64,000 bases of DNA from Conus ventricosus (GCA_018398815.1 CM031600.1:56876202-56940201); one strand, 5' to 3'; positions 33,316 through 45,900 are shown, counted from the first letter of the stretch. A program made the numbers and translations. The notes: a model not told the origin generated them from the letters alone.

Positions 33316-33556
33316 CTTATAAGAACCTGAGTTAGGCCTAGTTACCTTTAGGCGAGCAAAGTTTTTATATCCGAGGGAAGGTCGTGTGGGGAGCAAGCAA
33401 GTGTGGTTCCTATAGGCGAAGGTTCTTATAACAGAGGTTCTGATATGCGAGTTTTTATAAGTAATCACAAAGAACAACTTTGGCAGGGACAAATTTTTGG
33501 GGGGTCCTTGTAAGAGAAGTCCTACTAAGCGACGTCCTGTTAAGCAGATTCGACTG
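33316..33556 (-). repeat. Right terminal inverted repeat of Tigger-like element
   Basis: Reverse complement begins CAGTCGAATCTGCTTAACAG. Several TTCTTATAA/TTATAAG and AGGCGA/AGCGA motifs echo those of the left end. Confidence 0.8.
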
Positions 33557-33635
33557 TATATCCAAACGACTTTCTAAGATTCCACAAATTAAGAAACGTT
33601 GAAATCTTCTCTGAAGTATTAACGATGATTAGCGC

Positions 33636-33885
33636 TATGCCGAAGTGACTCGGCAGCAGTGCAGTGTCTCCTCCGGCGGGTTGCCTCTTGACGACTTGAC
33701 ATTGACTGCTCCCCATGGATTGCCGGCACCGGGGCTGCGGCGAGACTGACCGAGCTGTGGCTGTGGAGGGGGTGTCGGAATGAGCGGCGTGGATGCACTG
33801 CCACTGAGGTGGCACAGAAAATGGGACAGCAAAAAAAAAAAAAATAAATAAAATAAAATAAATCAAATAAGTAAATAAATATAAT
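33636..33885 (+). mobile_element. Long tRNA-headed SINE, copy 3 (3' end)
   Basis: Matches the terminal body of the family (GAAGTGACTCGGCAGCAGTG, GTGTCTCCTCCGGCGGGTTG, GGATTGCCGGCACCGGGGCT) and ends in GGGACAGC plus an A-rich tail with AAATA repeats. 5'-truncated. It lies in intron 2 of gene B, antisense to that gene. Confidence 0.8.
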
Positions 33886-34571
33886 AATTAGCGCCATACT
33901 CTTCTTGTTTTAGCGCACCCATGTGGGAAAATTGACCTCACAGCGGGAAGGGGGAGGGGGGGGGGGGGGGAGGGAAGCTGGCAAAGGAGGTCGAGGTGCA
34001 TGACCGCGTGCAAAAGTACATTTTTCGTTGAAAGGAACTCTGAAGCCTTGGAACATTTATATGAACATTTTTTAAAGCAATTGTGGAGGTTCCACAAACA
34101 TAGAAACACGAATGAAAACACGGAAAACCTCGAATAGGTCCACGACTTTTATTGAGCTTGCTATCGAGTCAGTTCATCAAAACGGAAGTGCTCACCATGT
34201 AAAGAAATCAAGGGAAATAACTTAATAATAAACAGAACAAGGGAAGTCACATGCTCATAAGAATGAGAAGCTACACAATCTTACTTCGCTCAGTGCCTTA
34301 CCATGAAGGGGAGGGGGGGGGGGGGGAGTTGTTACTGGGCGTACGATTCACATGCATGCCACATTGATTAAATCATTTATAAACAAGGAGTTTGATTTTT
34401 TTTTCTCTGTTCAATCTCGTACAAGGGTAGTGACAACACTGTATACTAAACGTCACACGCACTGGTCCCCTTGTCGCTAACCTTTCGTTCTCGCCGTTCA
34501 ATGGATGGTGCGGAAAAGACGAGTACTGATGAGACAGACAGACAGTAGTCTACACAAGTAACACAACTTAC
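33886..34571 (-). other. Intron 2 of gene B, 5' part
   Basis: AT-rich sequence with G-rich tracts at about 33957-33971 and 34310-34327. No further feature. Confidence 0.5.
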
Positions 34572-34982
34572 TGTCCGGGGTTCCTGCTCTGAAGGCGCCA
34601 GTCTCAAAGTTGCCTCGCGCTTCCAAGAGGAAGGCCGTGAAGTCGTGCCGCATCAGAGAGTCGCCGATGAAGTGAATGGTGGAATTCTTCAACAGCCGAC
34701 AGATGGCGTCCACCGACCACTTCCGTGGCTGGCAGGATGGCTTGAGCGGCCTCCAGGTGGCGTATTCTGCGTGGATGGGTGTGCGCATGTCTTCGCACGT
34801 GGCACACGTGCACTGCTGGATGGATCTGTTCCGGCAGACGTGGTTGTAGCAGCAAGGGGTGTCTCTTCGGGGTCACACACGCCTTTGAAGTAAGAAAGTG
34901 TTCCTGAGCCCAAGTTGACGTTTCCACAGCGTTTGTCGGCACGCTGGGCGCCTTTGGGCATGCGGAAGTTCTCTTCTCGGAC
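34572..34982 (-). CDS. PC-esterase (NXPE/CASD1-like) gene copy B, exon 2
   Basis: Acceptor CCTCTAG before GTCCGAGAAG (34982) and donor GTAAGT after CCGGACA (34572). It encodes VREENFRMPKGAQRADKRCG, FKGVCDPEETP and then, in another frame, CCYNHVCRN, CTCATCEDMRTPIHAEYATW, PSCQPRKW and STIHFIGDSLMRHDFTAF. GDS is the catalytic-serine block of PC-esterases. The change of frame near 34850-34866 is at the same position as in copy A, although the rest of this exon is clean. Pairs with exon 1 at 37217 and exon 3 at 26281. Confidence 0.85.
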
Positions 34983-35559
34983 CTAGAGGCATATATGCAT
35001 GCGCTCACACACACATGACTCTTATGAATGTTTAATGTTCGAATACAAAACATTTTGAACAAATACGAAGTGAGGAGAAACCGACAAAGAATCTTAGATG
35101 TAAAAACATATAGTGTATTTCCATGAACCTGATTATCCCGCTTTCCTTGTTTGCCTATTGTCGTTGCCATTGTTTTCTTTCTCGATTTTTTTTCTTCTTT
35201 TTTTTTTTTTTTTGGGGGGGGGGGGGTGTCATACAAAGATTGCTGCCCGAATATTCCCATATACTTAGAGAACAATTAACGAAAACAACAACAAATCTTG
35301 TGTTATTATGACGTTGTGATTGGCCGGTAAGGTTGTTGAAAGTATCCTTTGAGTTACCTTGTGGACGTGCGTTTTCTGTGTTTTTCTTTGGGTTTTTTTT
35401 CCTGCTGAGGACCACCAGGACGAGGTGTGAAGAGAAGGAAGAGGAATATAGTCGATATCTTGTATTTAAAAAAAAAAATCCCCCAATTTTAAACTTCACG
35501 TTTGCCGAAGAAGTCGAAGGCACCGAGTTCGGTCACCGACGACAATTTTGGGACCCAGA

Positions 35560-35705
35560 GGTATCTCCTCCGGTGCGTTGCCTCGTGGCAACACAGAGAT
35601 ATCAACAGCCACCTGAGGATTGCTGGCACAAGGACACAGGGACAGAACCTTGCAGGGATGTGGCTATGAATGAAAGAGCGATTTATTTAAAAAAAAAAAA
35701 AAAGC
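35560..35705 (+). mobile_element. Diverged 3' fragment of long SINE (tentative)
   Basis: TATCTCCTCCGGTGCGTTGC followed by CTCGTGGCAAC and GGATTGCTGGCACAAGG resembles the family's terminal body, and the stretch ends in a long A run at about 35690. Similarity is partial. Confidence 0.35.
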
Positions 35706-35940
35706 CGCGTGAAAATGATGGTTCCGAGAGGTGACAGAGGAAAAGACAGCACACCCTCCTCCTCCTTCTCTTACTCCCCTCGCCGCCCGCCCCCCTCCCT
35801 CGCTCCCTCCCTCCCTCCCTGTCCCACGCACACATAGGCATTTCTATCTGGTCATTGAATTCTGGTATATTGTGTGGGACATTCTTGCCAAAGATGTTTT
35901 AGAAGCTGTAGTAAAACGACAGAAGTAGTTAAAAACACGA

Positions 35941-35981
<41 letters not shown>
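35941..35981 (+). repeat. (GA)n microsatellite
   Basis: About 20 GA units in intron 1 of gene B. Confidence 0.95.
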
Positions 35982-35982
<1 letters not shown>

Positions 35983-36314
35983 AAAGACGATAATAAATTC
36001 GACGCGTCTACACTTGCATGAATGTTGCTGTTGTTGTGGCTGTGTTGTTCATCTTCTTATATATATCCATTATCATTATTTAGAAATTTCTTGAGTTTTA
36101 TCTCACTCTACCTCCCATTTTCTATATCTTCATTAGCATTGTTGTTATTGTTATAACCGAAATGATCATTGTTATTATTGTAGTAATAGTAGAAGTAATA
36201 TCATTGTTATTATAATGAAAGGAAATCTCAAACGAGGTAGGGACCTGTAAACAGCGAACAAACAAACAAAAGGGTAACTCTTGCTCCCATGGGGAAATAA
36301 ACACACGCCCATAA

Positions 36315-36722
36315 NNNNNNNNNNNNNNNNNNNNNNNNNNNNNNNNNNNNNNNNNNNNNNNNNNNNNNNNNNNNNNNNNNNNNNNNNNNNNNNNNNNNNN
36401 NNNNNNNNNNNNNNNNNNNNNNNNNNNNNNNNNNNNNNNNNNNNNNNNNNNNNNNNNNNNNNNNNNNNNNNNNNNNNNNNNNNNNNNNNNNNNNNNNNNN
36501 NNNNNNNNNNNNNNNNNNNNNNNNNNNNNNNNNNNNNNNNNNNNNNNNNNNNNNNNNNNNNNNNNNNNNNNNNNNNNNNNNNNNNNNNNNNNNNNNNNNN
36601 NNNNNNNNNNNNNNNNNNNNNNNNNNNNNNNNNNNNNNNNNNNNNNNNNNNNNNNNNNNNNNNNNNNNNNNNNNNNNNNNNNNNNNNNNNNNNNNNNNNN
36701 NNNNNNNNNNNNNNNNNNNNNN
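36315..36722. other. Assembly gap, 408 N
   Basis: N run of non-round length within intron 1 of gene B, so its size may be estimated from data, unlike the two 1000-N gaps. Confidence 0.99.
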
Positions 36723-37216
36723 CAACCTCTTCTCTTTACTTCCATCCCGTAGTTTTCGGTTTTCATCCAAGATCAATTTTGGCTCTGATATGGAAGAGGT
36801 AAGTGACAGTTCATCCTTCGTTATCGTCGTTTTGAATGCTATTTGTTCTACCCGAAGAAATCCAACATGTCGAAACGCGTTGAGTCTGTTTTGTGAATTG
36901 GTTGCATTCGTTTGGCGGCCCAGTGTTTCTACGTTGGCACCAATTTTGGTTCTGGCACCCCTCTGACAACAGTTTGCACCAGAAGGGCCGCTCCTCTTTT
37001 AACACAATTTTGTATTAAAGAGGTAACATGACTGCTATGATACGACAACATGCAGAAAAAAAAAAAAAAGAAAACGGTTAAATTTACTGTGTCGCAACCC
37101 CATGGCATACGCGACAACAACGACAACAACAACAACAGCAACAACGACCAACAAGAACGACAACAGATGCAACAGATTGTAGTGCAATCAGTTTACTGAA
37201 AGCAACGGGTACTTAC
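36723..37216 (-). other. Intron 1 of gene B, 5' part
   Basis: Contains GAAGAAATCC...GTCGAAACGCGTT near 36853-36882, a motif reminiscent of the CTGAAGA...GAAA core in the foldback elements, plus a poly-A run and (CAA)n-like repeats. No exon seen. Confidence 0.45.
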
Positions 37217-37534
37217 TTGTTTATACAACTTCCTCATTCTCTCCACCTCCTCTGGCGTCATGTGACGCTGGTGCCAACGTCCTCTCAGCATATGACGCAG
37301 GACGTCAGGGCACCGAGCAGCGGGCTCGGAGGATGACGTCACCGGAGGAGACGCGCGCGGTGCCTTACCCTCGTCGTCATCCCAGTACGGAGACGGCGCC
37401 AAGGGGAAAGAAGGAACGGAGTTGTAGGTCACGACTAGTGCTATCGGTGAGACGATGAGGACCAGAACCTTGGTGAAAAGAACGCAGGGGCGGCGGAGAG
37501 ATGAAGCCGGCTCCATTCCTCGTCCTGCAGCCAC
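37217..37534 (-). CDS. PC-esterase (NXPE/CASD1-like) gene copy B, exon 1
   Basis: Opens with ATG at 37534 (MAAGRGMEPASS; a second ATG at 37516). It encodes a hydrophobic signal-anchor (VLVLIVSPIALVVTYNSV), a Ser/Pro stem and CPDVLRHMLRGRWHQRHMTP EEVERMRKLYKQ, then donor GTAAGT. A type II membrane protein with a lumenal esterase domain is the natural reading, as in Golgi carbohydrate O-acyl enzymes of this superfamily. The stem differs more between copies A and B than the conserved block does, as expected under selection. The spliced product would be about 427 residues if the exon 2 frame problem is resolved. Confidence 0.85.
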
Positions 37535-37698
37535 GCCGTATGGGATCGACTGTGGTTATTTGAAATCACACTGTCGTACATTACAAGATGAACGAACGTT
37601 TATGAGCACATAGTATTTGGAGTCTCCCTATTTTCTCAGAAAAGTTGTGGTGGTGGTGGTGGTGGGTGGTGCTGCTGCTGTTTTGCTTATTGTGTTTG

Positions 37699-37702
<4 letters not shown>

Positions 37703-37779
<77 letters not shown>

Positions 37780-37780
37780 T
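37703..37780 (+). repeat. (TG)n-(CGTG)n microsatellite
   Basis: TG run followed by about ten GCGT units. Confidence 0.95.
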
Positions 37781-38082
37781 TTGTTTTGTGGGAACAACAT
37801 TTTTCTATGGGCTTGAAACCACCTAGGAGTTATTAAATCCTTCCAGGTCATGTTGCTTTAATGATGTTCGCCACGTTCGCCGAGAACGACTACAATCAAA
37901 CTTCATAAAAACAAACAAAACAAAACAAAACAAAATTACAACGGTATGGTCAAGAGGTTGTTGGCCGTGGAGAAACGTTCCTTAAAAAGTTCCGACACTG
38001 GATGTCTTCCTTTAAAGTGGGAAAACGTGTTTGCGTCTGGTAAAGTTGCATCACTCTCAGCTTTTGAACGGACCCAAAATTC

Positions 38083-38091
38083 AGTGTGTGT

Positions 38092-38126
<35 letters not shown>

Positions 38127-38145
38127 CGTGCGTGCGCGCGTGCGC

Positions 38146-38195
<50 letters not shown>

Positions 38196-38206
38196 CGCGC
38201 GTGTGC

Positions 38207-38253
<47 letters not shown>
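38083..38253 (+). repeat. (TG)n microsatellite with CG-rich interruptions
   Basis: Three TG blocks separated by GCGTGCGCGCGTGCGCG-like alternating purine-pyrimidine steps (Z-DNA-prone). Confidence 0.95.
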
Positions 38254-38254
<1 letters not shown>

Positions 38255-38504
38255 AGGTTTCATAAGGTGTGTGCTTTGAATGCCGTAATTATCAGCCTGA
38301 CTTCATATTACCTGATTTTACCTAACTGAAGACTCAACCTATAACATTTGCCATTGTAATCGATGTGACGCTTCAATCAGTCTATCCTGACCTGAAGAAG
38401 CAGTATATCAGCGAACTACATTCAAGTCTCATGACTTGAAAAAGACTGTTGTGTTCATTCATGTTTTACCGTCCGAGGTTTGTGACATGGTGCGGAGCCC
38501 AGGA

Positions 38505-38600
38505 CACCAATAGAGAGAGACAGAGAGATAGGTAGACACCCAGACAGACAGACAAAGAGATAGGTAGACAGGCAGACAGACAGACAAAGAGACAGGCGTC
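38505..38600 (+). repeat. (GACA)n-rich microsatellite
   Basis: AGACAGACAGACAAAGAGATAGGTAG words repeated twice; a degenerate higher-order tetranucleotide repeat. Confidence 0.8.
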
Positions 38601-38799
38601 TTGTCTGTGAGTGTCTCGTTCACATAGTCGATCAATCAGCGCCCCTTGATAGTTTGAAGAAAACGAGGAGACATGAGACAAATTACAATCAACACAAACA
38701 CGAATACACAACAGACAGGGATGGGGGAAGGGGGAGGGGGGGAGGGAGGGGCAGGGGGAGTTTCACAATAACAAAGAATGTTATGTTCATCTGAAATGT

Positions 38800-39189
38800 T
38801 TGAACATCGACTCGGCAGGAGAACATTCATCGAAACGATATTCCAACCTTTTAAAAATCGAACCCTACACGCAGGTGAAGGAAGGATGGATCGTAACTGT
38901 AGCTGTCGACCTAGAGAAGTATCAAACAGCCATACGACGAACTTCTTCACTGGACAACGATGCTGAAAAGGGAGAAGATCCGGGAAGAACAGAAGGCCCT
39001 CAACTGCCCCCTGTCTTCCCTGTAAGTGATCCTGGGGAATCGGGTAACCTGAACGGAAGGAAGTACACGAAGATCGAAGTTGGGGAATTCATGACGAAGG
39101 CTAGCCCCTTTTTCTACGTCCAACCACCCACCACTATCTTCATAGCCCGCCTTGGAACAACACGAAACACCAAAACTATAGGCCTCTAG
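38800..39189 (+). other. Unidentified open stretch, 129 codons
   Basis: A frame of balanced composition (VKEGWIVTVAVDLEKYQT, GRKYTKIEVGEF) without similarity that I recognise. The minus strand is partly open too. A GTAAGT at about 39022 could be a splice donor, which would limit any exon to 38800-39021. Weak evidence for coding. Confidence 0.25.
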
Positions 39190-39619
39190 ACTGGGGAAGA
39201 AATGTCGAACGAATGTCAAGGTGAAAGGATACGCGATTTTCAACAGACCTCCTTTGTCTTTGTTATAAAATGACCTTGGGGCATGATTTCAAGGTCAAGG
39301 AATGCATACAGTGGCCTGTGCATGTTTTCATCTGACGTGCTAAGAATGTAGCATTTTGTCTTGGACCTTCACTTTCAAACCGTCTGAGCGGCCAAAGGAG
39401 CGCGGGACGTCAGCTAATAGTACAGCGAACCAAGAGGGGGTGGTAAAAGCTGCACATCTACATGAGACCTTCCCAACTACGGTCCACACAGACAATGTCT
39501 AAACAGTTCGGCCAAGTATAAGCGTTGGCCTACTTACTCAGACTTAGATGCTCCCGCGCGCGTGTGGACACATCCAGGCACACACACGAGCAATTTGAAC
39601 AACAATAACACACACAAAA

Positions 39620-39624
39620 GCGCG

Positions 39625-39673
<49 letters not shown>

Positions 39674-39699
39674 GCTCGCACCCGCGTGTGCTCGCACGA

Positions 39700-39750
<51 letters not shown>

Positions 39751-39812
39751 CGCACGCACGCACGCACACATGCACGCACACGCACACACGCGCGCGCGCA
39801 CACACACAAACT
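39620..39812 (+). repeat. (CA)n/(CGCA)n microsatellite
   Basis: CA blocks interrupted by GCGC and CGCACGCA steps. Confidence 0.95.
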
Positions 39813-40189
39813 GGCACACACACATCTAAGAGTGTACGTTTTCGCCGTACTAATACACAGCGGTGAAACGCATCACAACTGGTTTGAATATCAGTCGCGT
39901 GGTGTGAGTGCCTAATAATCAATACCAGATCTTTTCATGTGTGAATGTGTGCAGGCATACACCTATTGAAGTACAGAAACCAGTTGAACCACTTGCACGA
40001 AAGCTTACACCATTTGCAAAACGTCCTGTTCATGTCACTGATACCAGTTAGCCTACATCCACTGTACAAATATAACAAAGAACAGCATTCCATTCCACAC
40101 TTTGCAATTCGTGACAAGTTTAGGTCTGTACACAGCCACGATATACGGGAAGGTTCAGTTCTGTCAGAAAAAAAAAACAAGATGGATTC
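39813..40189. other. Unassigned sequence before the 56-bp array
   Basis: No gene or repeat recognised. Confidence 0.4.
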
Positions 40190-41045
40190 CTGGAGACTCG
40201 AGACGTACGGCAAAGCCGTATTCTTTCAGAAGACAACAAGGGTCCTTGGAGACCCACAATCTATGGCAAAGGTTTATTCCTTCAGTAGACAACAAGGGTC
40301 CGTGGAGACCCACAATGTATAGCAAAGGTTTATTCCTTCAGTAGACAACAAGGGTCCATGGAGACCCACAATGAATGGCAAAGGTTTATTCCTTCAGAAG
40401 ACAACAAGGGTCCGTGGAGACCCACGATGTACAGCAAAGGTTTATTCCTTCAGTAGACAACAAGGGTCCATGGAGACCCACAATGTATGGCAAAGGTTTA
40501 TTCCTTCAGTAGACAACAAGGGTCCGTGGAGACCCACAATGAATGGCGAAGGTTTATTCCTTCAGTAGACAACAAGGGTCCGTGGAAACCACGATGTATG
40601 GCGAAGGTTTATTCCTTCAGTAGACAACAAGGGTCCATGGAGACCCACAATGAATGGCGAAGGTTTATTCCTTCAGTAGACAACAAGGGTCATGGAGACC
40701 CAGAATGGGAAGGTTTATCCTTCGTAGACAACAAGGCCATGAGCACATAATGGCGAAGGTTTATTCCTTCAGTAGACAACAAGGGTCCATGGAGACCCAC
40801 AGATCGGAATAGGCTGAAACACGTTATGGCAAGTTATTCCTTCAGTAGACAACAAGGGTCCATGGAGACCCACAATGAATGGCGAAGGTTTATTCCCCCG
40901 GGCCTTCCCCATTGGGGAAACCCCAACAAGGGTCCAGGGAGACCCACAAAAATCGGGGTTTTTTTCCTTTCAAGACAAAAAGGGGTCCAGAGACCCAAAA
41001 TGAAGGGCAAAGGGTTTATTCCTTCATAGACAACAAAGGGGCCAG
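40190..41045 (+). repeat. 56-bp tandem array, about 15 units
   Basis: Units contain GTAGACAACAAGGGTCCATG, GAGACCCACAATG and GGTTTATTCCTTCA, 56 bp apart (for example starts at 40283 and 40339). Quality falls from about 40680 on, with collapsed and stretched homopolymers. The same array reappears, corrupted, at 48285-48510 and, clean, at 51670-51925. Confidence 0.95.
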
Positions 41046-41055
41046 GAACTTCACC

Positions 41056-42990
41056 CCCGACCCCGGAGGTCTGCCCTGACGGGATTTTTGAGGGGAGTGA
41101 AGGAGTACGACCCACACCCCGCAAGCCCACACAAAAATTACGATACAACACCCCATTTTTCACATCAACACACGCAATACAAATAAATATTTCCACAACC
41201 ACCAGCACAATCACAACAACTTCCCCCAACACAACTTTCACATCACAACAAGCATTTCAATACACAACATCCAATCCAACAAGCATTTAAACACATAGAC
41301 TATACCAATTATAATAAACTTTTCCACACCCACCCCTTTCTTATGTCATAGTCCCCACACCCCCCCTTTCCCCCAAAGCCCACGGGGGCACCCTTCGCAC
41401 TGGGGCTCCAAACCGGGTCTTTTCTTGAAGAAGTCGCTAAAGGGCCACACCCTTTACGCACCAAACAGCGGTGGAAAAGCGCGCCCCGGGGGCGGGGCGT
41501 GTTGCGGGAGTCCGGGACGGGATCAGACCGTCCACCAACCACGGGTTTTTTTCCACCAACGGGCCTAAACCATGCGTGGCCCAACCAGTCTGGCCCCAAC
41601 CAGTGCGGGGCCCAAACCATGCTGCCCCCAACCATGCGTGGTCTCAACCATCTGCCCCGCCAGGCTGGCCCCAACCATGCGTGCCCCCCGGGAAAGCCCC
41701 CCGGGAGGGGGGAAAAAAAAGGGAAAAAAAAACGGTACGGAAACCCCCAGTCATACAGCTAACCATGCCGGGGAAAAAACCCTAACAGACCCCCCATGAG
41801 GGCGGGGGATCTACTAAACACCCCAACAACCCCAGCCAACACAGTCCCGACATAACACACAACCCAAACAAATCAGGAATTTTCTTTTAAAGTCTTCTAT
41901 AAAGCGGGTAAAACCATTAAATAACAGCTATAAAACAAAATACGAATTATTTTTTTCCCCTTTCCTCACCACGTTAACTTTTTCCTTTTTGGAATAATTT
42001 AAAAAAGCAACCGGGGCTTTACATCGCCACCACTTTTGCAAATAATAAAATTTTCAATGGCACAATTACCCCACATTTTAGGCAAATTTCAAAATAACAC
42101 AAATTTCCCCCCACGCATCCCAAACGACTAACATCTACGCACGCCGCGAACATAAAACTCGTTCTCCTTGCACACACAAACGACGGGCCGAAGAATGTGA
42201 CCCGGGAAATTTGGGAAAGGGGGGGACGAGCGAGCCAAGAAAGACCACCCGAATCACCGGGTTCCTCCCATCCCCACCACACCGCATCACCAATGCAAAA
42301 AAGGGGAAAAATTTTTGATAAAATTTTAGAAGGCCAGTTAAAGTTTGAATTAACCAAAAAATGGTCCTCAAACTTATTTCTTTTAAAATTTTAAAAACCA
42401 AAAACAAATGGCCAAAAGAAGAATTAGCCCAACATAAAAAAAAAAACAACAAATAACCACAAAAACTGATGCTTCCCACACCCGGGACCCAAAAAGGCGG
42501 TCAAACGACTCCCTGCCCCTGCCAGTCGAGGGGGACAGCACGCAATGCAAAAAGAAAAGGATCCCCCCCTACGCCGACTAAAATGAAAGTACCGACTGTA
42601 CCTTTCGACGATAAGGGAAGAAACCAGACCGGGGGGCGCTCCCGAGACATCTTCGCTCGATGAAAAAAAAACCCCTCCTAAACTGCGCCGACATCCCCTA
42701 CTCAGACATACCTCAACCTAAGAAATAGCACGTGCAAGGGAAAAAACAAAGGGGCCCCGATAACACCTTACAAGAAAAAATACCACCAAACCCCGGAACC
42801 TCAATGAATTCAGGGGCATGGAATTGAAAAGAAGAAAGAGAAATAAACCTACCCTAGCAAAACCACACCAAAGGTCAAAAACCACACCACAACCACATCA
42901 AGGCAGATATACGACAACAACACACCACAACCAAATAAAAATTCTACACCCTAATGGGCCATCGCATACCTCGAACAAATCCGGACAAAC
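41056..42990 (+). repeat. Segmental copy 1 (corrupted)
   Basis: Co-linear with 46327-48290 and, from about 41483, with 50030-51670: shared landmarks are ACCCCGGAGGTCTGCCCTGA (copies 1 and 2), the GTGCGTGGCCCCAACCA-type short repeat, CAAATCAGGAAT, the (C)ACACACAAACGACGG block and CCTTCGACGATAAGG. Compared with the clean copy it has frequent homopolymer-length changes and missing bases. Confidence 0.85.
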
Positions 42991-45900
42991 CCCCTTCTAA
43001 AAGCTCTTTTTCTCTAATACAGTGCTCCTTTAAACCTTGACCTTCAAATTCACAACAATGGGACCGAACCCAACCCTCTGTATCGACATAATACAAAACC
43101 CAAATCAAACTTTTCCACATAGAACCCCAACGAGGAAATAAAAAACTAATTATAAAAACAACAAAAAAATTCCAACATAAAAAACAATCCGAACCATTGG
43201 CGTTCACACCTTTAAAACAACAAAGGGAAAAACGCACAACCCCTATCAGAAAAAAAAAGGGATTAACCCGGGGTTTAGGGGAATCCCCCGACGATTTCCC
43301 AATGTCTGACTACACTGGGCTGAAAGTCACATCCATTGCAAACCCCTTGATAGCAAAAGTGAACGCATGACACTCTCATTCCACTGCCTAACCATAGTCG
43401 ATTCCGGGGTCCATCCGGTCCGGCACGGAAGGATGAGACGCTCTCCAGTACAAACTTCCGGCCGTCTTCTTCCCACCCCCATGCGCCCCCAAATCTCCCG
43501 TGAGCCCCACCACATGGGGGCACGATAGTCCAGCGGGACAGCCCTGGTACCAGCGCTATCCCCACCCCAAAATTTTAGCTGACCGCGATCGGAGGGGGTT
43601 TAAGGGTCCCACCGGGTCCCCGCCTTCTGAATGGGCTCCCCAACCATGGCAACTGCCCCGGGGAACACGCTTAAGCGCCCTTTGGGGCGTTGTCCTTTGG
43701 GCAACATCGCAACGCGGCAGTACTGCCTAACCTAAATTCATCCCCGGCCAAAAAAACCCTTTTCTCACCCCTGGGAATCCCTTTGGGACCCCATAGCCTC
43801 CAGGGGGAATCGTGGCCCGGAAAAAATTTCCTCAATTTGGGGGAACGACAAGCCGGGCCACACACTGCCGGGTGAAAACCCTAAAAGGGACCCCCTTTTG
43901 TATTAAAGCTCACCTTTGGCCCAACGAGGGGAACGATCCCCAGTTTTTCGAGGCGTTGGACATCCAACCCCTGCCTAAAGGGACTATGGTACAGCGACTC
44001 TCGCCAAAACCCCCCCCAAGATCCTGTGAACGGACGCTTCCGTTCCGGGTTCTTGGTTTGGGCCTTGGGGGAAACCCCACACACCCGGGGGGCAAACCGT
44101 AGACAGACTGACCCCGCCGCAAAGGGATATATTCCTATAAAAGGGAAAATACAGAGGGCTCCCCCCGCGATGCCCTACTTCCCACAAAGTAGGGGTGGAG
44201 GAAAAAGTGGGAAGGACTGGGGGAAAAACCACCCCCCAAACCCGCACACATCTAAGCACCCCGAGCCCCAGGGAAACCAAATCCTTATCCACAAAGCCCT
44301 TTGATCTCCCAACCCTATTTCGACCAAAACCCAAAAAACAAGAAAAACGCACTCCGCCCAAACCAAAGCGGGATGAACCCACTTGCCAAAAGGGGACGAG
44401 GGAAAGGACTAGCCCCATGATACCGCACTTAGACAATTTTTCCAAATTTGGGCCGGGACGACCACAAAGAAAACACAGCGGGGTCTGAGGTCCCCATAAA
44501 CTGCCTGCCTTTTTCCCCCCCGCAAGCTTTTCGCGCCTTATTCCGCAAAATCCGTGGGGTTCCGTCCGACTGCGATGCCCATAAGCCTACGACCCAAAAA
44601 AACCCCTCAGGGGTTTAAAACGCACCGCAAACCCTGGGGTCTTCTCGCCTAACGGACCCAACCTCTGGAAAAATTTTTGGAAAAGGTTCGATAAATCAAT
44701 CCCCACCCAGCTTACCAAACGAGCCAGTACCCTAGCGTTTTGCGCAGCCATCCCCAAAAACGCACAAGGCCCTCGTCTTTTCTTTTTCATACCGAATTTC
44801 CTCCTGTACGCTCGGGAGAAGGTGAAACCTTACCAGACCCAACTGCATTCGCATAAACCCCTTCATTTAATGAGCACACACCCCTTGCATACCAATAATC
44901 CAAAAAAAGGGCAGGCCTTTTGTTCCTCAACAAAGGTATGAACAGCAACCTTAAAATGCTCTAAGAACATATCTAATTCCCCTAACTTAATTTTGGGGGC
45001 CTCTAACTCTACACGGGCCTTTCGATCAACCCCCTTTTACAGACGGAGTCCGGGAAAAAGTTTTCCACCTTCCCTACGCAAGCCCCATCCACCACTCTTT
45101 CCTAGAGGCTCCCCTGACACCTCTTCCCACGGGGAACACCCTTTCCCCACGGGGGGCCTCCTCTGGCACTTCCTCTCTTTTCCTCTTTCCCCTTCAACTT
45201 CCTGCCTACTAGCCTTCCCTCCCAGGGCTCCTCCGGAAACCTCTTTTCCCCAAAGGATTCCTCTTCCCTACGAAAGCTTCCCGCCCACACCTCTTCACCG
45301 CTCCGCTCCAAAACATAAGACAAGGTGAGCCGGGGGAAAATTCACCACCCCACAGGGGGGAGACCCTCTGACCCTCTCTTGGGTTCGGGTTTCCCATGAG
45401 GGAAATCCCCTGGGGGGACTCCTTACGGGGGAAACATGGGGAAAAAAGGGGTTTTTGGTTTTTTGCGACTAACAACCCACATTCTTTTGCTATACTCTGA
45501 CCTTCCGACGGAAGTCCATCGGGTCCACAGGGAAATCCCCCACAAAGGGAGTAAAGACTCGCTGGGCTATCGCACAGCACGGGAAAAATGGGAATCAAGA
45601 CGAATACGGGACTAATAGTAGGGGCACTTTGAAAACCCTTCTTCTTTGACGCAACCCCCACCATACCACCGCACCGGACTTGCCATACAACAAACCTACG
45701 TTTCAAATCGGGGGAAAAAACGATTCCACTTTAAAAACAAAAATTTTAGGGGGTGTTAATGGGGTAGGGTTGGTGGGACAGTTTTCCGGGGGCCCCCCAC
45801 CTGGCAACACCCGCCCCCACGCACAGCCCCCCCCAATGCGGTGGGGGTCACCGAAAAAAAAAAAAAAAAAAAACTATTCCCTGCCCCCACTCTGGCCAAA

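Larger units (their letters stand above)
28311..33556 (-). mobile_element. Tigger/pogo-like DNA transposon, 5.2 kb, intact ends
   Basis: Terminal inverted repeats start CCGTCGAATCCGCTTA on the left and, on the other strand from 33556, CAGTCGAATCTGCTTA. Each is flanked by TA (28309-28310 and 33557-33558), the target duplication of Tc1/mariner/pogo elements. Sub-terminal CTTATAAGCGAG-type motifs repeat inside both ends. Transcribed leftward it holds a broken transposase (33209-31040), a minisatellite and a broken OTU protease. It sits in intron 2 of PC-esterase copy B, on the same strand as the gene. Confidence 0.85.

Noticed and set aside
40190..41045. LTR or telomeric repeat
   Set aside because: The 56-bp unit has neither telomere motif nor LTR ends (no TG...CA pair, primer site or polypurine tract).
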